Shown here: positions 33,030-42,389 of the stretch, one piece after another
Layout of the letters: every line of letters starts with the position of its first letter
Position numbering within the stretch: position 1 is the first letter of the stretch
From: Armatimonadota bacterium
GTDB taxonomy: Bacteria; Armatimonadota; Fimbriimonadia; Fimbriimonadales; Fimbriimonadaceae
DNA: 64,000 nt
NCBI GenBank assembly: GCA_018268315.1
Contig: JAFDWU010000004.1
Span: 27,421 to 91,420, forward strand
Direction of reading: 5' to 3'
Made by a program: the position numbers and the translations under genes
The notes under the pieces: generated by a model
The model's input: only the letters and a program-made list of their open reading frames with translations
Database searches by the model: none
What the model was told of the DNA's origin: nothing

Positions 33030-33162
33030 TTACGACGTTGCTGTACAAACAAAGGTTCGGGCCTTGGTGATCACCGACTTCCCTTGCGATAGTTTCTAAG
33101 TCTATTCTTCAATTTGAAAATAAGACCCAGGGCGCAGCGAGACAGTGGGTTACACTCGAGTT

Positions 33163-34158
33163 ATGAATCTTTTAGTGATCGGGGGAACCCAGTTCGTCGG
33201 ACGCGCAATGGTTGAAGAGGCGGTATCGCGCGGACATCAAGTCACCGTCTTTCATCGCGGCCAAACCAATCCCGGCCTGTTCGCCAACCAGCCGCTGGTC
33301 AAGGAAATCCTCGGCGATCGCAAAGTTAGCCTTGAGGCCCTTTCGACCGGCACGTGGGATGCGGTAATCGACTCCGTCGGTTACGAGCCTCCGACCGTCA
33401 AGAAGTCTTGCGAGGCGCTAAAGGGGCGGATTGGCAAATATGCCTTTATTTCCACCATAAGCGTTTATGGGATGGACAATCCGGACGAGGATTCACCGGT
33501 TCTTCAGCTTCCCGAGGGCGCAAGTGTTGAGCAATTCGAGCTGGAGACCTATGGCGCGCTGAAGGCGTTGTGCGAGCAAGAATTGGAAAAGGCTTTCCCG
33601 GGCGCGCTGAATATGCGCATCGGCCTGGAGATCGGGCCGAAAGACCACAGCGACCGCTTCAACGATTGGGTTGATCGAATCCGCACCCGCGATAAGGTGA
33701 TGGTCCCTGGCGGAACGCCCATGATGTGGCAGGCGATCGACGTTCGCGATACCGCGCGCTTCACCCTCGACATGATTGAGAAAGGCGGATCAGGCACTTA
33801 CAACGTCACTGGCGAAGCGCTGCCGATGCCGCAGGCGCTCGATCAGATCCGAAGCATCGCGAACCCATCCTGCGAATTCGTCACGGTGGACCCCGATTGG
33901 ATGCTTGAGCAAGGAATCACTCCTTGGGAGGAGTACACGCTGTGGATTCCGGAATCGGAGTGGGGTCAGTTCCCGCTGGTGGCGAAAATCGACCGCGCGC
34001 TTGCGGCCGGCATGAAGCTTCGCCCGCGCGAGGAATCGATTCGCGATATCGTGGCGGTGCAGGTAACGCTTGATCCGGCGCGAAAGCGCATTCGGGGATT
34101 GTCGAAGGAGAAGGAAGACGCCCTGCTGGCCAAGGCGATGGAAGCAACGACGGCGTAA
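33163..34158 (+). CDS. NAD(P)-dependent epimerase/dehydratase-like protein
   Basis: 331 aa from ATG 33163. Rossmann motif VIGGTQFVGRAMVEEA at the N-terminus, a TxxxYG-like region (FISTISVYGMD), no classical SDR YxxxK catalytic pair beyond Tyr in LETYGALKALCE (Tyr, Lys four residues later). This layout fits the extended/atypical SDR subgroup related to chloroplast mRNA-binding proteins and isoflavone reductase-like proteins. Substrate unknown. Confidence 0.85.
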   Translation: MNLLVIGGTQFVGRAMVEEAVSRGHQVTVFHRGQTNPGLFANQPLVKEILGDRKVSLEALSTGTWDAVIDSVGYEPPTVKKSCEALKGRIGKYAFISTISVYGMDNPDEDSPVLQLPEGASVEQFELETYGALKALCEQELEKAFPGALNMRIGLEIGPKDHSDRFNDWVDRIRTRDKVMVPGGTPMMWQAIDVRDTARFTLDMIEKGGSGTYNVTGEALPMPQALDQIRSIANPSCEFVTVDPDWMLEQGITPWEEYTLWIPESEWGQFPLVAKIDRALAAGMKLRPREESIRDIVAVQVTLDPARKRIRGLSKEKEDALLAKAMEATTA

Positions 34159-34186
34159 CCAAGCGCCGGGTCGTCTCTAGCCTTTG

Positions 34187-36898
34187 ATGCCCCTCGGAAT
34201 TCTTCTCGCCCTTGCCCTTGCGGGCAGCCACCATCACGCCGACTGGAGCGCAATCACTGATCGCTTCAAGTCGGTTGCTGAGACCTACAAGAAGTGGGGC
34301 ATCACGTTCGAGGTGGAGGGCGGCCCCGGTTTCGATGCCGCCAACGGACCGCTACCCGGCAAGCTGGAGATTTCCGGCGCTTTCAAAAGCGACGACTCGG
34401 TGGAGATCAAGCTTGCAACCCAGGTCGGTGAGCGGCACGCTCTGGCCTTCCAGCTAGGCGGCACATATAAGATCGACGCCAACGGGAGCGCCAGGGAGGG
34501 CGAGGGCGGCTTCTTCCTCGAAGGAACCGGCATCAGCGGCAAATATTCAAACTCAGCCGAAGAGGGCCCCAAGCTGGAGGCGGCCTTTGAAGAAGCGCTG
34601 GCGAAGGTGGGCATCCAGTTCGGCAAGGCCGAGGAGGGGCCGCTTGCCTTCGGTCTGAAGCTTGGCAAGCTGACGATCAAAATCGATCCGACGAAGTATG
34701 CGCAGCATCTGCGCGAAGTCGGCCCAACCCTCATCAAGAAGGGCGAAGAGAAGATCGGGGGCATCACGATGGAGGTCGATGCCGACGCCATGGCCTACGC
34801 CCTGGCTGGCGCATCCGCCCCACCCGCGGATTTCCTTCAAAGCCGCCTCGCAGTTTCTTTGGGCTCCCTTGCTTCCGGCGATCTGGGAGAGCTTAACGAC
34901 TTGCAGGGCGTGCTGCTGGATGAAGCTTCGCACGACATCTTCTTGGTCGGCGTTCACAACCCCGAGTTCCCCGCCATCCCCGCCGAGCGAGTGGCGACGG
35001 TGGTGCGGGCGGTATACGAGGCTAAGATGCACCCCTTCATCAGCATCGACCCCCAGGGCGGAGACTTCTCCAAGCCCAACCTCGCGCGCATTGGAGGCAT
35101 TCCAAACGAGTTGCGCAATTCATCGCTGATTCAGACCATGCTTGCCGCCGATTACGCGATGAAACAGATTTCGGTGGGAACGCATCCGATGGAGGGCGTC
35201 CCCGATGTCGGCTCGCTGATGTCCAAGTACAGCTCCGGCATCGTGCCGACTCGTTTCTGGATAAACCCCTCTCCTCTGCGCGTGGGCGATGTCTCCGTTA
35301 GCTCTACGCCGGGCCGCCGTTTCTACGCCATCCGCACCTCGCCGGTGGTGCTTACGCAGCCGCTGCACGAGGCAAATGAGAACGCAAGCGCAAACCCCTT
35401 CACCCAGGATGTCGCAAAATCCTTCGCGCAGACCTCTAAGCTGATTGACGAAGAGGAAGCATCCGCGCTTACCCAGAACTTCCAGGCGATCAATCGCAAC
35501 TGGCCCGAGTCCAACTTTGGCGCGGCGGAGCAGGCGCTTCAACTAACGAACATCTTCTCGCTGCTGAGTCAGAACGAAAAGGACGCCTGGGTTCGCGAGG
35601 CTTTGCACCGCTTTGCTCAGATTGAGATTCCCGCCGCCGCACTGCCATCCTCTTTCCCTGCCCTGCGCGGGCCGGATGTGCAGGTCGGCGAGAGAACCAC
35701 CCATATTGAAGGCGGTGTCACCACTGAGATCGACCTTCCGCCGCTGGTTAGTGGTAGCGACGCCATCCTGTCGGGGTCCTTCTCGCCGGGAATGGTTGAT
35801 CTTGGACCGCCGATCCCGCAAGCGGGCGAGCCAACCGCGCTAAGCGCCGAAGAAGGCGCGGTGCGCGCCTTTGCCGCCTCCACCACCGCCGTTCGCCATC
35901 GCGACTTTCAATCCGCTCGCGATGAGGCACGGTATGCCCTGACGCTACGACCGGGATGGGAAGATGCCACTTGCGCACTGCTTAGCGCGCTTGATCAGCT
36001 TCCGGGTGGCGCCGAAGAATTTGATAAGACCCTCGATCAGGCGCTTGCGGCGTCGCCAAACTCCTGGCGATTGCTGCTTTTCGACGCCCAGCGGGCTATT
36101 TGGCGAAGTGAGCACACCCTTTCCGATAATCTCCCTTTCAGAGCTCAGGCAATCGTAGACCTCAACACCATCATTCAGATTAGGCCCGATTTCGCGTTTG
36201 CCTACGGCCTGCGGGCCAAGGTGCAGCACCGGCTCCAGAACGACGAGGAATCGATGAGCGACTGGAATGAGGCGATTAAGCGCGAGCCTCTGAACCCAGG
36301 CTATTTGTATGGTCGGGCGGGACTGCTTGCCGGGCAGGGCAAGCTAAAGGAAGCTGAGAAGGACCTTAACGAGGCGCTCTCCATCAACCCCAAGGCGGCG
36401 CCGGCACTTATGGCAAGAGCAGGATTGAGGCGGCGGCTGAAGCGCCTGCCTGAAGCGATCGCTGATGCCCGCACGTTGGTGGCGATTAGCCTCACCGACT
36501 GGGAGGCTTACAACCTTCTCGGCCACCTTCTCTTCGAATCCGGCGACGACAAGGGCACGGTGGAGGCGATGACGGCGGCCCTACTGGTTGCGCCGCAGGA
36601 TGCCGGTCAGTCGCTGCGGGAATCTGTAACCGGCCGAAAGGCGTACCCAATGCAGATACTTCAGGTTGATCGTTGGGAGGACTTCACCAAGCGCTCCGGC
36701 GACCCCGTGGTCCCTGCGTACTTCGTGGCGGATAACGCCCGCTTCGATCCCGACATGCTGCTGCTTAGGGCCAAAAGCTACATCCATTTGAAGGAGTACG
36801 CGAAGGCAAAACTTGATCTTGAGGCGTTCCAAGACTCGGGCTACGGCAAGCCGGACGAAATCAAACGGCTGCTCGCACTTTGTGCGAAAGGCGGCTAG
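34187..36898 (+). CDS. Large secreted protein: DUF1598-like region plus TPR repeats
   Basis: 903 aa from ATG 34187, immediately after an in-frame TTG. Hydrophobic leader followed by SHHH. Residues about 230-380 contain DLQGVLLDEASHDIFLVG and ADYAMKQISVG, closely recalling the DUF1598 domain of planctomycetes. Residues about 590-860 are tetratricopeptide repeats (AIVDLNTIIQIRPDFAFAYG, WNEAIKREPLNPGYLYGRAG, LNEALSINPKAAPALMARAG). It would be an exported scaffold. Its stop overlaps the convergent gene by 4 bp. Confidence 0.75.
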   Translation: MPLGILLALALAGSHHHADWSAITDRFKSVAETYKKWGITFEVEGGPGFDAANGPLPGKLEISGAFKSDDSVEIKLATQVGERHALAFQLGGTYKIDANGSAREGEGGFFLEGTGISGKYSNSAEEGPKLEAAFEEALAKVGIQFGKAEEGPLAFGLKLGKLTIKIDPTKYAQHLREVGPTLIKKGEEKIGGITMEVDADAMAYALAGASAPPADFLQSRLAVSLGSLASGDLGELNDLQGVLLDEASHDIFLVGVHNPEFPAIPAERVATVVRAVYEAKMHPFISIDPQGGDFSKPNLARIGGIPNELRNSSLIQTMLAADYAMKQISVGTHPMEGVPDVGSLMSKYSSGIVPTRFWINPSPLRVGDVSVSSTPGRRFYAIRTSPVVLTQPLHEANENASANPFTQDVAKSFAQTSKLIDEEEASALTQNFQAINRNWPESNFGAAEQALQLTNIFSLLSQNEKDAWVREALHRFAQIEIPAAALPSSFPALRGPDVQVGERTTHIEGGVTTEIDLPPLVSGSDAILSGSFSPGMVDLGPPIPQAGEPTALSAEEGAVRAFAASTTAVRHRDFQSARDEARYALTLRPGWEDATCALLSALDQLPGGAEEFDKTLDQALAASPNSWRLLLFDAQRAIWRSEHTLSDNLPFRAQAIVDLNTIIQIRPDFAFAYGLRAKVQHRLQNDEESMSDWNEAIKREPLNPGYLYGRAGLLAGQGKLKEAEKDLNEALSINPKAAPALMARAGLRRRLKRLPEAIADARTLVAISLTDWEAYNLLGHLLFESGDDKGTVEAMTAALLVAPQDAGQSLRESVTGRKAYPMQILQVDRWEDFTKRSGDPVVPAYFVADNARFDPDMLLLRAKSYIHLKEYAKAKLDLEAFQDSGYGKPDEIKRLLALCAKGG

Positions 36899-38103
36899 GC
36901 TTTCACCAAGTACAGCTTCATCTCTGCAAGATCGAACGTGACTCGGTACGGTTTGAAGAATTCGTGGGAAACGAGCCCACCGATACGGTAGCCCTGTCCG
37001 TTCTCAAGCGAAGGTGGAAACACCCCCGCAAGCGCGCCGATCTTTCCGCACCGAACATCGCCAAGCGAGGCGGATTCGAGGTCGAACTGAGAGAAGCTCA
37101 CCTTTCCGCCTCCTCCAACGCCTTCGGCAGTTCCCTTCGGCTTGTACCCAATCTCATCCAGAGTCGATTTAGCCAGCGCCAAACCGTAGCCTTGCAAAGC
37201 AAGGCCGGTATCCACCAGCATCAGCATCGGCGCAGACTTGTTCACGGTTCCCGTAGCAAGAATGAGATGATCCGCCCCCAACCAGATGGGCATAGAAACC
37301 GATCCAGCCAAAGGCTTGAACTTAGAGTTCCTGGGTTGGAGCACAAGCTCACCCTTCGGATAGTCCAGCGTGAAGCGGAACTGGCTAAGGAAAGTGGTCC
37401 CAATGATGCCGCTGATCTTGTTCCCTCCGCCAACCATGATGTAGGCGGCGGTGCTGGCCAGCGAGACCGGCACATTGCTGACCTTCAACCCGCCGAGCTC
37501 GACGGTATCCACAATCCCTTGGCCGTGTGCAGCTTTCTTGCCGCCAGCGAATGCGCCCGTCTCCTCGCCGTAATTCTTGACGCCAAGCGATTCGACGTAC
37601 TGCTTATCTACTATCAGCTCCCCACCGCCGTTATCGATGATGAAGAAAACCGGCTCCTTGCCGTTGATGCTGACCTTCACCACCGGTAGTGGGTCAGTGC
37701 GAACGAACGGCACATGCACTTCCTTGAAAGCTGCGGTTTGGTAGGGCGTCTTAGTGCCAAATGCGGCCAGCTTAGCCGCGAAGGCGGTCTTCCCTGCCTT
37801 CTCCCATAGCCTCGCGGCCATAAGGAAGTGAAGCCGCCTCGTCTCGATCTCGGCCAGCGACTTAGTAACGACGTCGCTTTCCGGAAGGCGCTTGAAGAAA
37901 GCCTCCGCCTCATCAAGCCGGTTGCTAAGGAGTGCCAGCTTTGCCTTTAGCAGCAAGGTTTCGTCGTTTGCCGGTGCCGACTTAAGGGCATCAGAAACCG
38001 CCGCGAAGTTTCCTTTCAGGAATTCGGTCTGAGCGTCGGCGCTGGCGGTAGAGACAAGTAGGGCAAGCAGTGCGCAGGCAAGAAGGTGGCGGGAGCACAT
38101 CAT
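36895..38103 (-). CDS. Secreted retropepsin-like aspartic protease
   Basis: 402 aa from ATG 38103. Signal peptide CSRHLLACALLALLVSTASA, then TPR-like helices to about residue 115, and a two-lobe aspartyl-protease region. The second site is canonical: VDTG, Asp298. The first is FFIIDNGGG (Asp157), where Thr/Ser of the D-T/S-G motif is replaced by Asn. Relatives include bacterial retropepsin/pepsin-like proteins with paired DTG motifs. Whether it is active is uncertain because of the Asn. Confidence 0.78.
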   Translation of the reverse strand: MMCSRHLLACALLALLVSTASADAQTEFLKGNFAAVSDALKSAPANDETLLLKAKLALLSNRLDEAEAFFKRLPESDVVTKSLAEIETRRLHFLMAARLWEKAGKTAFAAKLAAFGTKTPYQTAAFKEVHVPFVRTDPLPVVKVSINGKEPVFFIIDNGGGELIVDKQYVESLGVKNYGEETGAFAGGKKAAHGQGIVDTVELGGLKVSNVPVSLASTAAYIMVGGGNKISGIIGTTFLSQFRFTLDYPKGELVLQPRNSKFKPLAGSVSMPIWLGADHLILATGTVNKSAPMLMLVDTGLALQGYGLALAKSTLDEIGYKPKGTAEGVGGGGKVSFSQFDLESASLGDVRCGKIGALAGVFPPSLENGQGYRIGGLVSHEFFKPYRVTFDLAEMKLYLVKA

Positions 38104-38249
38104 GGGCTTTTCAAGCACCTTATCTCAACTAAATGTCCTGCTTGGTGCAAAGGGCCTATCGCCATAACAGAACATTCTTCGATTATTCTTGCCGATGCCG
38201 TCACAGTTTCGGCGGAGAATGCTAATAGCAAATGGGTGAAACGCTCATT

Positions 38250-39068
38250 ATGAAAACTGCAAGTCCGTCTCGCTTCAATTCGCTTCTCCTAGCCAGCCTG
38301 GCGATGTGTTCGTCCGCACTCGCGGTCGGTCCAACCAGCACGCTCTACATCATGAATTACGGCGAGTTCGCCGGGGGCAATGAGGTGGGGCTGGACCGCG
38401 TACAGGGCGCCGGCGAAGCCGGAAGCACGACGGGAAACAATTTGGATATCTGCCCAGCGGTATGGGGCGACGTGCGCACGATGGGCTATGCCGACACCAA
38501 TAGCGGCAGCCGCTTCGACCTCGTAGGTTCGCCGCTGGTGGGCGGGCCGTACACCAACAACATCCCTAACAGCCAGCTACACGACGGAACGACCGATGGC
38601 ACCTACAACTACTCGGTGAACTACACCACCGGCGACGTGTTGCAGTTCGACCGCAATTGGGCCAACCCCACCGTCCTTTTCAATCCGCTTGGCCCGAATA
38701 CCACCGGGTACATCACGATGAACGTGGCCGATGGCAGTTTCTGGCTTTCCCAGTTCGGCGGATCTGATCTTGTCGAGCACCGCACCCATGCGGGCGCGCT
38801 GATCAGTTCGTTTAACTCCGGCGTCTTCAACGAGGTGGGCCTTGCGCTGGACCCGGTGGACGGCACGCTCTGGATGAGCGTGTTCGATGGTGGCCACACG
38901 CTTTACCAATTCTCGCAAGGCGGCGCGTTCCTGCAAACACAGTCGTTCAACTTGAACGGCACTTGGTACGGGATGGAGTTCAACACCAACGTCACGCCGG
39001 AACCGGCGACGATGTCTGCGCTCCTGCTTGGCATAGCAGCGATTGCAAAGCGGAAGAAGGCTGGATAA
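38250..39068 (+). CDS. PEP-CTERM protein with propeller-like body
   Basis: 272 aa from ATG 38250; an ATG at 38232 adds six residues. Signal peptide FNSLLLASLAMCSSALA. The body has strand repeats such as VADGSFWLSQFGGSDLVEH and ALDPVDGTLWMSVFDGG that suggest NHL/YncE-like blades. C-terminus VTPEPATMSALLLGIAAIA followed by KRKKAG. The last codons overlap a perfect hairpin (39053-39080) that includes the stop. Confidence 0.84.
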   Translation: MKTASPSRFNSLLLASLAMCSSALAVGPTSTLYIMNYGEFAGGNEVGLDRVQGAGEAGSTTGNNLDICPAVWGDVRTMGYADTNSGSRFDLVGSPLVGGPYTNNIPNSQLHDGTTDGTYNYSVNYTTGDVLQFDRNWANPTVLFNPLGPNTTGYITMNVADGSFWLSQFGGSDLVEHRTHAGALISSFNSGVFNEVGLALDPVDGTLWMSVFDGGHTLYQFSQGGAFLQTQSFNLNGTWYGMEFNTNVTPEPATMSALLLGIAAIAKRKKAG

Positions 39069-39080
39069 CCAGCCTTCTTC
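39053..39080 (+). terminator. Hairpin spanning the stop codon of the PEP-CTERM gene
   Basis: Perfect 12-bp stem GAAGAAGGCTGG / CCAGCCTTCTTC with loop ATAA; the TAA stop at 39066-39068 lies in the loop. No strong T tract. A 22-bp segment of it (39058-39079) recurs at 40318-40339. Confidence 0.7.
39058..39079. repeat. Left copy of 22-bp direct repeat flanking a peptidase gene
   Basis: Identical to 40318-40339 (22 of 22), beginning AGGCTGG and ending CCTTCTT. The copies are 1260 bp apart and bracket the gene 39218-40294. Confidence 0.85.
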
Positions 39081-39180
39081 CAGCTCTTCTAAAGATCATT
39101 TCCGTCCAGAGCACCATTCATGGCACGGAAAGCGCTCAACAAGCACCTAAAGTCATACTGCAAGGCAGTAGCATGACACA

Positions 39181-39212
39181 TTGACAGGTACTGCCTCGAT
39201 AAGGTTCTATAC
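39181..39212 (+). promoter_or_regulatory. Candidate promoter giving a leaderless mRNA
   Basis: A perfect -35 TTGACA (39181-39186) lies 31 nt before GTG 39218. Downstream, TTCTAT (18-bp spacer) and overlapping TATACC are weak -10 candidates; either puts the transcript start at or within a few nt of the GTG. Confidence 0.4.
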
Positions 39213-39217
39213 CACCC

Positions 39218-40294
39218 GTGATAACACAGCTACTTTGCCTTGTGGCAATCTCCATTCGTCAGGACCCGATCGTCAGACACACTAGCACTGGACCAGTGTA
39301 CGAGGCAAAACTGGCATTTGTTGACCGATTTGAGCAAAGCTTTCAGAGGCAGAGACAGTCTGAGTGGTGCTGGGCAGCTTCTTTATCAAACATCTTCCGA
39401 TTCTACGGTCACCCAATAACTCAAGAGAGAATCGTTACAACCGTTTTTGGCTGGCCAGCGAGAAATCAGCCAGCGGGAACACTCGCCCTACTCTCGGCGC
39501 AAGTAAACCGTGACTGGGTTGATGATAATGGGCTGAGATTCACCGCCCACCTCGACCGCGCTTACGATTTTGAAAATGGCCGTAGGGATCTACAGTCAAA
39601 TCAATACATCCTAGATCAGCTCCACGCCGGAAAACCGCTTCTATACTGCAATCTAACGCACTGCATGGTCCTCTATGCGCTGGACTACGATTCCTTTGGC
39701 CATGGAATAGGCGCTAGAGTCTTCGATCCTTGGCCGCTCTCACCAGCCACCCGGTTCTTGAGTAACAGTGAGATCGTGGTTCGCAACCTAGGAGGACAAT
39801 GCACATTTATCGGTGCCGTATCGGTCACTGGCGATGAAGGGCAATCAAGTGCGCCATCAGCTCTCGGACTTCGTGCGGCTCTCATAAGGAGCGTGACGGC
39901 TGCTAATCGACGATTTTCATCAGCCCGAGGAGCCAGACTGAAGCACGATGCAGACCTCGAAGCAACGGAATACAGCAGCAAGCTCGTGGTTCCCGGCGTT
40001 CGGGACTTAAGCATCTACATCCCCGATAACCGGCAAAGCAAGGCAACGTTAAACGGGCTTATTAAAGGGGTACGAGATTTGGAGACGTCCACAAACACAC
40101 TTGATTACTGGACTGATCAAATTACGCACCTCTTCCCCGATTGGACCCATTCCAGCACCGCTGATGAAACGAAAAGCAAGGAGGTTTGGGAATCGCCAGT
40201 TACCCATGTGAGAATTACAATAACCGAGCGGACGTTTGCTGGGAAAGTAACAGTCAGTTTCGAAATTGCTTCACCGTCCACGCAAGATTACTAA
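39218..40294 (+). CDS. Papain-like cysteine peptidase (C39/C70-like)
   Basis: 358 aa, GTG start. Short hydrophobic leader; then the papain-superfamily core with oxyanion Gln and catalytic Cys51 in QSEWCWAAS, the signature of AvrRpt2/C70-like and related C39-like peptidases. A likely catalytic His sits in CNLTHCMVLYALDYD, followed by a conserved DPWP segment. The remaining 150 residues are unfamiliar. Counted lines show 47-53% GC versus about 62% on both sides, and the gene lies between identical 22-bp repeats, so it is probably a late acquisition. Confidence 0.75.
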   Translation: MITQLLCLVAISIRQDPIVRHTSTGPVYEAKLAFVDRFEQSFQRQRQSEWCWAASLSNIFRFYGHPITQERIVTTVFGWPARNQPAGTLALLSAQVNRDWVDDNGLRFTAHLDRAYDFENGRRDLQSNQYILDQLHAGKPLLYCNLTHCMVLYALDYDSFGHGIGARVFDPWPLSPATRFLSNSEIVVRNLGGQCTFIGAVSVTGDEGQSSAPSALGLRAALIRSVTAANRRFSSARGARLKHDADLEATEYSSKLVVPGVRDLSIYIPDNRQSKATLNGLIKGVRDLETSTNTLDYWTDQITHLFPDWTHSSTADETKSKEVWESPVTHVRITITERTFAGKVTVSFEIASPSTQDY

Positions 40295-40317
40295 ACTATC
40301 GGCCGCACAGCAATAGG

Positions 40318-40339
40318 AGGCTGGATAACCAGCCTTCTT
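40318..40339. repeat. Right copy of 22-bp direct repeat flanking a peptidase gene
   Basis: Second exact copy of 39058-39079. Here it is preceded by different sequence (AATAGG) and is not linked to a coding end, so it looks like a duplicated fragment of the upstream gene's hairpin. Confidence 0.85.
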
Positions 40340-40358
40340 TCGGTGACCTCAACTCACT

Positions 40359-41570
40359 TTAAGCTGCCACAGGGGCAGGCTCCGCTTCATGCTCCCATGG
40401 CGGCAAGAGGTGCGTCAGCCCCCACAGGATCAGGAACGGAAGGATAAAGATGATCAGCGCGCCAAGCATGCCCTCTTGCCCGACCATTTCCAGGCGATAG
40501 GTCGTGAGGCCGCGAAGGGTCTTGGAGAAGAGCTGCCCGCCGATGACCACGTTCCAGCGCATCGCAAACACGCCGATAAGCACGAGCGAGGCGATTAGGT
40601 AGTACCACCGCTCACGCGTTGCATCGGCCAGCTTGGCCACCTGCATTACACCGAGCGCGACAAGAGGCACCATTCCTCCAAGGAAGAACTGCACGCCGAA
40701 GATGGTGTAGTACAGGTAGCCGCCGCTGAGGAGGTGCAAAACGTCCAGCGATTCGCCGGCTTCGTACATACGGTGGACCATATCCAACAGCTCCAGGGTG
40801 AGGTCGAAGACCAGGGCGAACATCAGATAGCGACCGATGGCGTTCGCGCACCGAATATCCACTGCCAGCTTACGAGCGCGGGTGGTGATCATGTAGATCA
40901 GGAACACCATCGCGATGCCAGAAACAATGGCGGAGATGAGGAAGATCAGCGGCATCAGCACGCTTGACCACCACGGGTTCCCTTTCAGGGAGCCGAAGAT
41001 GAAGCCGACGTATCCATGAAGCAGAACCGCCGATGGAATGCCGATGATGGTGAGGAACCGCCCCGCCTTCTCGTCGAAGCGGAGCGCTTTTGGCGAAAGA
41101 TCGCTGAAGCCGAGGGTCAACGCGCCATAAACCAGCCTCATAAACCCGCCCGATTTTTGAGCCATCAGAACCATGTCCTTGCGGTAGTCGAAGTAGATCT
41201 CCAGCATGAGGACCGCCATCAGGTACCAGGCGTAAACGAAGCCAAACATCGCCATCGCCGAAGTCAAGTGGGGGGTCATCATGATTTCTAGCGCGCGTTC
41301 CGGATGCCCGAGGTGGGCTACCAGCGGCAATGGCGCGCAGATGAGGAACGCAAGGGCGGTCAGCAGCGCCAGGCGATACGTGGGCCGCACCGCCTCTGCG
41401 TTAAACACACGCACGAGGGAAGCAAGAATAAACGCGCCCGCGACAAGACCCGTAATGTACGGATAGAGCACGATGAGGATGCTCCACTGAAGCTCGGGTC
41501 GCTCGTTGGGGAATATATAGCCGCTGGCCTGGGCAAGGAGGCTGTTCGGATTGGAGATGAGAGGATTCAT
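40359..41570 (-). CDS. NrfD/PsrC-like polysulfide-reductase-type membrane subunit
   Basis: 403 aa with eight to ten transmembrane helices and the NrfD-family pattern: QWSILIVLYPYITGLVAGAF at helix one, PLVAHLGHPERALEIM, AVLLHGYVGFIFGSLKG and PWW. Such subunits bind quinone and pass electrons or protons, partnered with a 4Fe-4S ferredoxin. It is the last gene of the minus-strand trio cytochrome-ferredoxin-NrfD, separated by 3 bp from the ferredoxin gene. No molybdopterin subunit is encoded nearby. Confidence 0.93.
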   Translation of the reverse strand: MNPLISNPNSLLAQASGYIFPNERPELQWSILIVLYPYITGLVAGAFILASLVRVFNAEAVRPTYRLALLTALAFLICAPLPLVAHLGHPERALEIMMTPHLTSAMAMFGFVYAWYLMAVLMLEIYFDYRKDMVLMAQKSGGFMRLVYGALTLGFSDLSPKALRFDEKAGRFLTIIGIPSAVLLHGYVGFIFGSLKGNPWWSSVLMPLIFLISAIVSGIAMVFLIYMITTRARKLAVDIRCANAIGRYLMFALVFDLTLELLDMVHRMYEAGESLDVLHLLSGGYLYYTIFGVQFFLGGMVPLVALGVMQVAKLADATRERWYYLIASLVLIGVFAMRWNVVIGGQLFSKTLRGLTTYRLEMVGQEGMLGALIIFILPFLILWGLTHLLPPWEHEAEPAPVAA

Positions 41571-41573
41571 GGC

Positions 41574-42386
41574 TTAAACAACCTCCTTGCTGAGCCCTTT
41601 GTAGACCACTTTCGCGCCGGTTTTCAGGTGCGGTTTGAGGGTCATCACCGGGTTACTCTTGATGAACTTGGAGAGCGGACTCTCGGGATCGGTGAGATCG
41701 CCGAAAATTCTCGCATTTACTGGGCACACACTTACGCAGGCTGGCTGCTGGCCCTTCTTAATTCGGTGATAGCAGAGGGTGCACTTATCCGCGGTTTTCT
41801 TCTTCTCATTCCAGAACCGCGAGCCGTACGGACAAGCCTGGATGCAGTACCGGCAGCCGACGCAGTAATCGTAATCGACGAGTACAACGCCTTCTTCCGT
41901 TCGGAACGTCGCGCCAACCGGACAAACTTGGATGCACGGGGAGTCGTCGCAGTGGTTGCACAGCTTGGGAACGAAGAATGCCTTCTCAACATCGCTGTCG
42001 GAGTCGGATGCGTCGGTAAAACCGTCGCGGCCGCCATCTGGGGAATCGATTACGACGGAGCCGTCCTTCTTCACCACGTAGCGCTCGACCCAAGTTCTGA
42101 AGTGCTCGGGCGGCACGTCGTTTTCCGTACAGCAAGCATCGACGCACTTCCCGCAGCCAATACAAGTCGTGAGGTCGACGGCCATCGAATACCAAGGCGA
42201 ACCTGGGTATTCCGCTATTGGCGTGAGTTTGCGTTGAGCTAATCGCGAAGTGAGGCTGTTCCAAGAGGCGTAGCCTGCCGCGCCAAGGCCCAGAAGCACG
42301 ACGGTTTTGCCGGTCGCCGTCAGGAACTCGGCACGCGTCATCTTCTGGTCGTCAACATTCGTCTCAGGGGTCTCGTCTGGTCTCAT
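41574..42386 (-). CDS. Four-cluster 4Fe-4S ferredoxin subunit (NrfC/HybA/DsrO-like)
   Basis: 270 aa with four Cys groups for [4Fe-4S] clusters: CIGCGKCVDAC, CNHCDDSPCIQVCP, CVGCRYCIQACP, and CTLCYHR paired with CVSVCP. The N-terminus has a hydrophobic helix after TRAEFLTATGKTVVLLG, at the position of a Tat signal, but with RA instead of the RR pair. It may be translocated atypically or stay membrane-bound. It accepts electrons between the cytochrome and the NrfD-like subunit. Confidence 0.92.
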   Translation of the reverse strand: MRPDETPETNVDDQKMTRAEFLTATGKTVVLLGLGAAGYASWNSLTSRLAQRKLTPIAEYPGSPWYSMAVDLTTCIGCGKCVDACCTENDVPPEHFRTWVERYVVKKDGSVVIDSPDGGRDGFTDASDSDSDVEKAFFVPKLCNHCDDSPCIQVCPVGATFRTEEGVVLVDYDYCVGCRYCIQACPYGSRFWNEKKKTADKCTLCYHRIKKGQQPACVSVCPVNARIFGDLTDPESPLSKFIKSNPVMTLKPHLKTGAKVVYKGLSKEVV

Positions 42387-42389
42387 CGC

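Noticed and set aside
41304..42242. 312-aa + strand open frame opposite the NrfD and ferredoxin genes
   Set aside because: Covers two well-defined genes on the other strand and has Arg/His-rich shadow composition.
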